A stretch of 64,000 bases of DNA from Crambe crambe (taxonomy: Eukaryota > Porifera > Demospongiae > Poecilosclerida > Crambeidae): NCBI GenBank assembly GCA_963924555.1, contig OZ004591.1, positions 5,022,001 to 5,086,000 on the forward strand, written 5' to 3'. The notes beneath the pieces were generated by a model that was not told the origin of the DNA, made no database searches, and saw only the letters and a program-made list of their open reading frames with translations. Positions 1-10,100 of the stretch are shown piece by piece. The first letter of the stretch is position 1; every line of letters starts with the position of its first letter. The position numbers and the translations under genes are program-made.

Positions 1-3000
1 TTGTGCTTTTGGATCAGAGTCCAAACTAGACTGATATTACCACCTTCGCATGCATTATGGAGCACTGATCGACCTAATCGCCCTCTGACTTTAGCATCAC
101 AGCCAAACTCAGTGATCAAAGCCAATGCTACTTCATCTTTCCCACAAAAAGCTGCTGCATTGAGTGGTGTGTCATTTTGATCATCTCGATCATTGACATC
201 GGCATTATGCTTTTGGATCAGAGTTCGAATTAGACTGATATTACCACCAGAGCATGCATTATGGAGCACTGATCGACCTAATTGCCCTCTGACTTTAGCA
301 TCACAGCCAAACTCAGTGATCAAAGCCAATGCTACTTCCTCTTTCCCATAAAAAGCTGCCACATTGAGTGGTGTGTTATTTTGATCATCTCGATCATTGA
401 CATCGGCATTGTGCTTTTGGATCAGAGTCTGAACTAGACTGATATTACCACCTTTGCATGCATTATGGAGCAGTGATCGACCAATTTGCCCTCTAACTTT
501 AGCATCACTGCCAAACTCGGTGATCAAAGCCAATGCTATTTCCTCTTTCCCACATAAAGCAGCAACATTGAGTGGTGTATCATTTTGATCATCTCGATCA
601 TTGACATCAGCATTGTGTTTTTGGATCAGAGTCCGAACTAGACTGATATTACCACCTTCGCATGCATTATGGAGCACTGATCGACCAAATCGCCCTCTGA
701 CTTTAACATCACAGCCAAACTCAGTGATCAAAACCAATGCTACTTCCTCTTTCCCACAAAAAGCTGCTGCATTGAGTGGTGTGTCATTTTGATCATCTCG
801 ATCATTGACATCGGCATTGTGTTTTTGGATCAGAGTCCGAACTAGACTGATATTACCACCTTCGCATGCACTATGGAGCACTGATTGACCAAATCGCCCT
901 CTAACTTTAGGATCACAACCAAACTCAGTGATCAAAGCCAATGCTACTTCCTCTTTCCCACAAAAAGCTGCTACATTGAGTGGTGTGTTATTTTGATCAT
1001 CTCGATCATTGACATCGGCATTGTGCTTTTGGATCAGAGTTCGAACTAGACTGATATTACCACCTTGGCATGCATTATGGAGCACTGATCGACCTAATTG
1101 CCCTCTGACTTTAGCATCACAGCCAAACTCAGTGATCAAAGCCAATGCTACTTCCTCTTTCCCACAAAAAGCTGCTATATTGAGTGGTGTGTCATTATGA
1201 TCATCTCGATCATTGACATCGGCATTATGCTTTTGGATCAGAGTTCGAATTAGACTGATATTACCACCTTCGCATGCACTATGGAGCACTGATTGACCAA
1301 CTTGCCCTCTGACTTTAGCATCACAACCAAACTCAGTGATCAAAACCAATGCTACTTCCTCTTTCCCACAAAAAGCTGCTGCATTGAGTGGTGTGTCATT
1401 TTGATCATCTCGATCATTGACATCGGCATTGTGTTTTTGGATCAGAGTCCGAACTAGACTGATATTACCACCTTCGCATGCACTATGGAGCACTGATTGA
1501 CCAAATCGCCCTCTAACTTTAGGATCACAACCAAACTCAGTGATCAAAGCCAATGCTACTTCCTCTTTTCCACAAAAAGCTGCTACATTGAGTGGTGTGT
1601 TATTTTGATCATCTCGATCATTGACATCGGCATTGTGCTTTTGGATCAGAGTTCGAACTAGACTGATATTACCACCTTGGCATGCATTATGGAGCACTGA
1701 TCGACCTAATTGCCCTCTGACTTTAGCATCACAGCCAAACTCAGTGATCAAAGCCAATGCTACTTCCTCTTTCCCACAAAAAGCTGCTACATTGAGTGGT
1801 GTGTCATTATGATCATCTCGATCATTGACATCAGCATTATGCTTTTGGATCAGAGTTCGAATTAGACTGATATTACCACCTTCGCATGCATTATGGAGCA
1901 CTGATCGACCAACTTGCCCTCTGACTTTAGCATCACAACCAAACTCAGTAATCAAAACCAATGCTACTTCCTCTTTCCCACAAAAACCTGCTGCATTGAG
2001 TGGTGTGTCATTTTGATCATCTCGATCATTGACATCGGCATTGTGTTTTTGGATCAGAGTCCGAACTAGACTGATATTACCACCTTCGCATGCACTATGG
2101 AGCACTGATCGACCAAATCGTCCTCTAACTTTAGGATCACAACCAAACTCAGTGATCAAAGCCAATGCTACTTCCTCTTTCCCACGAAAAGCTGCTACAT
2201 TGAGTGGTGTGTTATTTTGATAATCTTGATCATTGACATCAGCATTGTGCTTTTGGATCAGAGTCCGAACTAGACTGATATTACCACCTTCACATGCATT
2301 ATGGAGCACTGATCGACCAAATTGCCCTCTGACTTTTGCATCACAACCAAACTCAGTGATCAAAGCCAATGCTACTTCTTCATTACCAAAAACAGCTGCT
2401 AAAATTAGTGGTGTGTTATTATGATCATCGCGATCATTGACATCGGCATTGTGCTTTTGGATCAGAGTCTGAACTAGACCGAGATTACCACCTTGGCATG
2501 CATTATGGAGCACTGATCGACCAAATTGCCCTCTGACTTTAGCATCACAACCAAACTCAGTGATCAAAGCCAATGCTACTTCCTCTTTCCCACAAACAGC
2601 TGCTATATTGAGTGGTGTGTTATTTTGATCATCTCGATCATTGACATCGGCATTGTGCTTTTGGATCAGAGTCCGAACTAGACTGATATTACCACCAGAG
2701 CATGCATTATGGAGCACTGATCGACCTAATCGCCCTTTGACTTTAGCATCACAACCAAACTCTGTGATCAAAGCCAATGCTACTTCCTCTTTCCCGTAAA
2801 AAGCTGCCACATTGAGTGGTGTGTTATTATGATCATCTCGATCATTGACATCGGCATTGTGCTTTTGGATCAGAGTCTGAACTAGACTGATATTACCACC
2901 TTCACATGCATTATGGAGCACTGATCGACCAAATTGCCCTCTGACTTTTGCATCACAACCAAACTCAGTGATCAAAGCCAATGCTACTTCTTCATTACCA

Positions 3001-4870
3001 AAAACAGCTGCTAAAATTAGTGGTGTGTTATTATGATCATCGCGATCATTGACATCGGCATTGTGCTTTTGGATCAGAGTCTGAACTAGACCGAGATTAC
3101 CACCTTGGCATGCATTATGGAGCACTGATCGACCAAATTGCCCTCTGACTTTAGCATCACAACCAAACTCAGTGATCAAAGCCAATGCTACTTCCTCTTT
3201 CCCACAAACAGCTGCTATATTGAGTGGTGTGTTATTTTGATCATCTCGATCATTGACATCGGCATTGTGCTTTTGGATCAGAGTCCGAACTAGACTGATA
3301 TTACCACCAGAGCATGCATTATGGAGCACTGATCGACCTAATCGCCCTTTGACTTTAGCATCACAACCAAACTCTGTGATCAAAGCCAATGCTACTTCCT
3401 CTTTCCCATAAAAAGCTGCCACATTGAGTGGTGTGTTATTATGATCATCTCGATCATTGACATCGGCATTGTGCTTTTGGATCAGAGTCTGAACTAGACT
3501 GATATTACCACCTTTGCATGCATTATGGAGCAGTGATCGACCAATTTGCCCTCTAACTTTAGCATCACTGCCAAACTCGGTGATCAAAGCCAATGCTATT
3601 TCCTCTTTCCCACATAAAGCAGCAACATTGAGTGGTGTATCATTTTGATCATCTCGATCATTGACATCAGCATTGTGCTTTTGGATCAGAGTCCGAACTA
3701 GACTGATATTACCACCTTCACATGCATTATGGAGCACTGATCGACCAAATTGCCCTCTGACTTTAGCATCACAACCGAACTCAGTGATCAAAGCCAATGC
3801 CACTTTTTCATTACCAAACGCAGCTGCTATAATGAGTGGTGTGTTATTTTGATCATCTCGATCATTGACATCGGCATTGTGCTTTTGGATCAGAGTTCGA
3901 ATTAGACTGATATTACCACCTTCGCATGCACTATGGAGCACTGATCGACCAACTTGCCCTCTGACTTTAGCATCACAACCAAACTCAGTAATCAAAACCA
4001 ATGCTACTTCCTCTTTCCCACAAAAAGCTGCTGCATTGAGTGGTGTGTCATTTTGATCATCTCGATCATTGACATCGGCATTATGCTTTTGGATCAGAGT
4101 CCGAACTAGACTGATATCACCACCATAACATGCATTATGGAGCACTGATCGACCTAATTGCCCTCTGACTTTAGCATCACAACCAAACTCAGTGATCAAA
4201 GCCAATGCTACTTCCTCTTTCCCACAAAAAGCTGCTACATTGAGTGGTGTGTCATTTTGATCATCTCGATCTTTGACATCGGCATTGTGCTTTTGGATCA
4301 GAGTTCGAATTAGACTGATATTACCACCTTTGCATGCATTATGGAGCACTGATCGACCAACTTGCCCTCTGACTTTAGCATCACTACCAAACTCTGTGAT
4401 CAAAGCCAATGATACTTCTTCTTTCCCACAAAAAGCTGCTATAATTATTGAGTGGTGTGTCATTTTGATCATCTCGATCATTGACATCGGCATTATGCTT
4501 TTTGATCAGAGTCCGAACTAGACTGATATTACCACCTTCGCATGCATTATGGAGCACTGATCGACCAAATTGCCCTCTGACTTTAGGATCACAACCGAAC
4601 TCAGTGATCAAAGCCAATGCTACTTCCTCTTTCCCACATAAAGCTGCTACATTGAGTGGTGTGTTATTTTGATTATCTCGATCATTGACATCGGCACTGT
4701 GCTTTTGAATCAGAGTCCGAACTAGACTGATATTACCACCTTGGCATGCATTATGGAGCACTGATCGACCAAATTGCCCTCTGACTTTAGCATCACAACC
4801 AAACTCAGTGATCAAAGCCAATGCTAGATCCTCATAGCCACTATAAGCTGCTACATTGAGTGGTGTATCG
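1..4870 (-). repeat. 204-bp tandem array coding ANK doublets (left array)
   Basis: The unit is 204 bp (68 residues, two ANK repeats), repeated about 24 times with few differences. Higher-order copies are visible: 2233-2844 is repeated at 2845-3456 and 1009-1620 resembles 1621-2232, both with a 612-bp period (three units). The unit with the variant GSDAKVRGQIGRSLLHNAC appears near 451 and again near 3511. Confidence 0.9.
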
Positions 4871-5277
4871 TTGACATCATCCCTGGCATATATGTCATAT
4901 TTATGCTCTTTAATAAGTGATCGAATCAAGCTCAAATTGCCCTTTCTGCATGCATGATGAAGTAAGTTCTCACATTCTAAATCCTTTACCTCAGTCTTCA
5001 TCATTCCCACCACATGGTCGTGTTTGTATTCAACAGCAAGCATTACCGGTGTGTTTTTACCTCTGTCTTTGACATTAACATTAGCTCTATACTCTGTTAT
5101 TAGCATCCTAACCGTAACTAGGTGCCCATTAGCACAGGCATAATGCAATGGTGTCCTCCCTTCTGAATCAGTACAGTTTACCTCGTACTCTCTACCGTCC
5201 AGTAGTTCCCTGGCTTCCTTCACTTTACCACACCGACAAGCATCATGTAAGGGACTCGGAGTCGTTGATGTAGCCAT
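1..5277 (-). CDS. ANK-repeat protein, 5' part of family copy 1, frameshifted and running off the left edge
   Basis: The start codon is at 5277. The first 140 residues are nearly identical to the N-terminus of the complete family copy at 37733, and the first residues (MATSTTPSPLHDACRCGK) match it with one change. Four or five divergent ANK repeats are followed by a 68-residue doublet (two ANK repeats, 204 bp) repeated to the left edge. At about 4441-4452 the unit holds 4 extra bases, so the reading frame breaks after about residue 275 and would stop at 4384. To the left of this point the minus strand is open in the shifted frame to base 1 wherever I translated it. Either this copy is a pseudogene or the assembly has an error inside a repeat. 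Roc-COR, ZU5 and Death parts, if present, lie outside the window. ANK family membership is clear; function is not. Confidence 0.75.
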
Positions 5278-5754
5278 GTAATCTTTGCTGCAAGCCTTTA
5301 TTCAGCCATGGCCGCGCCCCCGATTCTTGTTATCCAGTCACGCCCCCGCTTCCAGTGCTTATGTTGTGCGCATGCGCATTACCTGCGCTTGTGTCGACCC
5401 TTTCCGACTGGAGTAAGTAAGCCTTTGCTTGGCTTTCACGGTATGTTGTCAATTTTCTACTATTGCCATCTACTCCTGTTAGCTACTCCAGGTATAAGAA
5501 GATATTGAGCGCGATGCCAAAGATTCACCACCATTTCTACCTGCATAGAATGGTGAAGAGAAGGAATGAATACATCTCTTGGTGCTATGAATTGAATTGA
5601 AACGTAGACCGTTAAGGATTAGAATAAAAGGATATGAAAACTAGTGACTTGTATTGTATACTGTAATTAATTACTGCATTAATGATATTATTATTTGCAC
5701 ATGCAATACAGTGGCATGTCATGACTGTAATGTGTATAACATTGTATAAATCCT
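5278..5754. other. intergenic, upstream of family copy 1
   Basis: Only the first roughly 30 bases upstream of the ANK start resemble the same place in the middle gene (gcaagcctttatt); after that the two diverge. A GC-richer stretch lies at 5309-5400. No coding region, RNA gene or clear promoter box was recognised. Confidence 0.4.
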
Positions 5755-7190
5755 TAACCATGTATAAACCATCAATAACCATCGATAACCATATATAATT
5801 AACCATATTAACCATATAAGCAACTAACTACCATCAATAATCATAATATTATGTATAATTCCTTAACCATGTATAAACCATCAATAACCATAATAACCGT
5901 CAATAATAGGCTACTAATGTACTATCATATATATAGGCTACTAATGTACCAGCAATAACCATGGATAACTATGAATAACCATGCATAACCAGCAATAACC
6001 ATGAATAACCATGGATAACCATGGATAATCATGGATAACCGTGAATAACCATATATAACCATGCATAACCAGCAATACCCATGGATAACCAGCAATAACC
6101 ATGAATAACCATGCATAACCAGCAATAACCATGGATAACCAGCAATAACCATGAATAACAATAAATAACCAGCAATAACCATGAATAACAATAAATAACC
6201 AGCAATAACATGCATAACCAGCATGGATAACCAGCAATAACCATGGATAGCCATGAATAACCATGAATAACCATGCATAACCAGCAATAACCATGAATAA
6301 CCATGGATAAGCATGGATAACCATGGATAACCATGGATAGGATAACCATAAATAACCATGGATAACCATGGATAACCAGGAATAACCATAAATAACCATG
6401 AATAACCATAAATAACCATGCATAACCAGCAATAACCATGGATAACCAGCAATAACCATGGATAACCATAAATAACCATGCATAACCAGCAATAACCATG
6501 GATAACCAGCAATAACCATGGATAACCATGTTTAACCATAGATAACCATGGATAACCATGGATAACCATGAATAACCATATATAACCATGCATAACCAGC
6601 AATACCCATGGATAACCAGCAATAACCATAAATAACCATGCATAACCAGCAATAACCATGGATAACCAGCAATAACCATGGATAACCATGAATAACCATG
6701 CATAACCAGCAATAACCATGAATAACCATGGATAACCATGGATAACCATGGATAACCATGGATAACCATAAATAACCTTGGATAACCATGGATAACCAGG
6801 AATAACCATAAATAACCATGAATAACCATAAATAACCATGCATAACCAGCAATAACCATGGATAACCAGCAATAACCATGGATAACCAGCAATAACCATG
6901 AATAACCATAAATAACCAGCAATAACCATGGATAACCAGCAATAACCATGGATAACCATGAATAACCATAAATAACCATGGATGACCATGAATAACCATA
7001 AATAACCATGAATAACCATAAATAACCATGCATAACCAGCAATAACCATGGATAACCAGCAATAACCATGGATAACCATGAATAACCAGCAATAACCATG
7101 AATAACCATGGATAACCATGAATAACCATGCATAACCAGCAATAACCATGAATAACCATGGATAATCATGAATAACCATGCATAACCAAC
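5755..7190. repeat. 10-bp minisatellite, unit ATAACCATGG and variants
   Basis: From 5925 to 7190 the sequence is a nearly unbroken run of 10-bp units: ATAACCATGG, ATAACCAGCA, ATAACCATGA, ATAACCATGC and ATAACCATAA. A degenerate version reaches back to about 5755. Ten is not a multiple of three, so a minus-strand reading cycles through a 10-residue peptide (MVIHGYPWLL-like) in all three frames. Open frames of up to 436 codons follow from that composition and are not taken as genes. The array ends next to the retrotransposon region. Confidence 0.9.
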
Positions 7191-7199
7191 AAATAGGAT

Positions 7200-10100
7200 T
7201 TCTAAATTAACTTGCAAGGAATGTACAATAACCAAAAAACTGGTTATTACTAAAATAATTCACACTTTGTTTTCCCTATATCTTGACGGGTCTACGAAAG
7301 CAAAGCAGATCAACCAACTACTCTCGACATTGCTCAGCGAACGCTGAAAAAATTGGATACACTCGAAGCTGAGTTCAAGACTCATCATTATGCTTTAATT
7401 GACCTCATTGACGGCGACGATGACCTCCGGGAAGAACAAGAGCTGTTAGATCGTCACGACGATGAAATGTCCACTCTTGTTGTGCGGACCCAGCAGCTGA
7501 TCACTGCTTGCAATTCATCATCCCACTCTGCAGCTCACAAGATAGCTTCTCGGAAGTTAAAACTTCTACAGTCTGGCCTCGCCTCATTGAGCGATGATGT
7601 ACATTCCATTACTGAGAAGACTACTGACATTTGTCTTCTTCAACAATATCAAGAACAAGCTGGCGATATCAAGAAGGAGCTCGGAGACCTCCGCAACAGT
7701 ACCTTATCTCTCGACCCAGAAGAATCAGAAGACCTGCAAGCTTTGTTACCAACCTTGAAAAAGAATCTCTTTGACTGCTTCCTGCAAATAAAAAAGTTAT
7801 TGCACTCATCCAACCAATCCCATGACCACAGCGACACTGCACCACCAACCAGCAAGGGTGTGAAGCTTCCCAAGATAGACGTACCAACGTTTGACGGGAA
7901 CATTCTAAACTGGAGAACATTTTGGGAGCAATTCTCTGTATCTATTCATAACCAATCCAATCTCACTGATGCAGAAAAACTGGTATATCTTCGACACTCA
8001 TTGAAAGATGGATCTGCTAAACATGTCATAGAAGGGTTGTCTCGATCTGGAGATTATTATGCTGAAGCAGTTGAATGTCTTCAATCACGATACGATCGTC
8101 CACGCCTGATTCACCAGATTCATGTACGTATGATCCTAGAAACACCTTCTCTCAAAAATGGTACTGGACAGGAGTTGTGTCGCCTTCACGACACTGTGCA
8201 ACAACACTTGCGAGCACTCAGAGCAATGGACTATGAACCTTCTGGCCCTTTCATCACCTCAACATTGGAACTCAAACTAGATACGAACACCATGTTTGAA
8301 TGGCAAAAACACAGCCAAGACTCTACTGAAGTACCTCATTTTCAAAAGCTTTTGGAATTCATCAACTTACGCGCTCAAGCTTCTGAATCATCTGTATCTG
8401 ATAGCAAAAGACCTTCAACACAACCTGTGAAGAAGACTCACTCGGCAAGCAGACCCGTAGCATCCTTTGCTGCCAGTGTCACCGAACCTACTGCTAACTG
8501 TGTCCTTTGTAAGACGGAGAAACACCCCTTATATGCCTGCTCTCGCTTCAAATCATTATCACATGACAAAATGGTGTCTACACTGAAAACAAACAACCTC
8601 TGCATGAATTGCCTACGGCCTGGACATTTCATCAAAAATTGCAAATCTCAACATCATTGTCGGAAATGCCAGAAGCCTCATCATACGCTGCTCCACATGG
8701 AACCAAGGACAGAATCTCCCAACCCACCACCTAGCGAATCGTCTGTCCAGTCAGTCACGTCCAATGCTGCAACTGGCCTCATCTCTAATTCTTTGTTGAT
8801 GACTTGTCGGGTTCTCATTGATGCTCCAGATGGTTCGTCCATAGAAGCCAGAGCTATACTGGATTCTGCTTCCTCAGTATCGTTTATTACAGAGCGTCTG
8901 GTACAAACCTTGTGCCTCCATAGATCGCATCAAAATGCCAGAATCTCTGGTGTAGCTGGTCTTACCCACAAATCACCACTCCAATCTATTGCCAACTTCA
9001 AAATCTCTTCTGTCTATTCCCCCACCAAGAAGATCGATGTGGCAGCTATAGTCGTTCCTCGAGTCACCTGTGATTTACCATTACAACCCACTCCGTTTAA
9101 TTCAAGATGGAAACATTTGGATGACATCACACTCTCTGATCCGGACTTCGGACATCCCGGAAGAGTTGACATGCTTCTGGGAATTGATATCTTTGTTGAA
9201 GCCTTGATGCACGGCCGGCGAGCTGGTCCCTTGGGTACTCCCATGGCCTTTGAAACACTGTTTGGTTGGGTTCTTGCTGGAAAAACAAACACTCACCCAC
9301 AAGATTGTCACATTGCTTCCCACCATGCTTCCCTCATTTCTGGAGATGATCTCCTTCGTAAGTTTTGGGAGATTGAAGAAAATCCCAAGAACAACTCTCC
9401 TTTGTCTCCTGAAGAACGATCTGTTGTTAACCACTTCAGGGATAACCACACTCGCACTGAGAATGGTAGATTTGTCGTCCCTCTACCAAAGAAACCAGAA
9501 ACAAAACCCCTTGGTGAGTCAAGGTCACAAGCCGTTCGCAGATTCCTCGCACTTGAACGCTCATTACATTCAAGGAACCAATTCGAAGATTTCAATGCTG
9601 TTATGCAGGAATATCTTGAAATGGATCATGCCGAAGTTGTTCCCACGGCTGACTTGCAAATGCCACCACAAGAAGTCTTCTATCTTCCAATGCATGCTGT
9701 CCGAAAGGAATCAAGCTCAACCACAAAACTCAGAGCAGTTTTTGACGCATCTGCAAAGTCTACATCTGGAATCTCTCTGAACGACACATTACTTGTGGGA
9801 CCCACCATTCACCCTCCTCTTACTGATGTACTCCTACGCTTTCGATTTCATCGTGTGGCTCTCACTACTGACGTGAGCAAGATGTATCGTGCCATCAAGT
9901 TGATCAAGCCAGATCGTGATCTTCATCGATTCATTTGGAGACAGACTCCAGGCGAACCCCTGAAAGATTACCGAATAACAAGACTTACCTTTGGTGTGTC
10001 TGCTTCCTCCTTCGCTGAGAACATGTCGGTGAAACAAAACGCTATTGATTTCGCACTTGAATATCCACAAGCAGCCAAAGTTGTTGAAGAATCCTTCTAT

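Noticed and set aside
601-4672. Many 63-codon plus-strand frames (MTSALCFWIRVRTRL type) every 204 bp in all three arrays
   Set aside because: They are antisense shadows of the ANK doublets, with the same period and no independent start context.
5925-7235. Long minus-strand frames of up to 436 codons (MVIHGYPWLL repeats)
   Set aside because: Produced by the 10-bp minisatellite, which has no stop on that strand; all three frames give the same peptide cycle.
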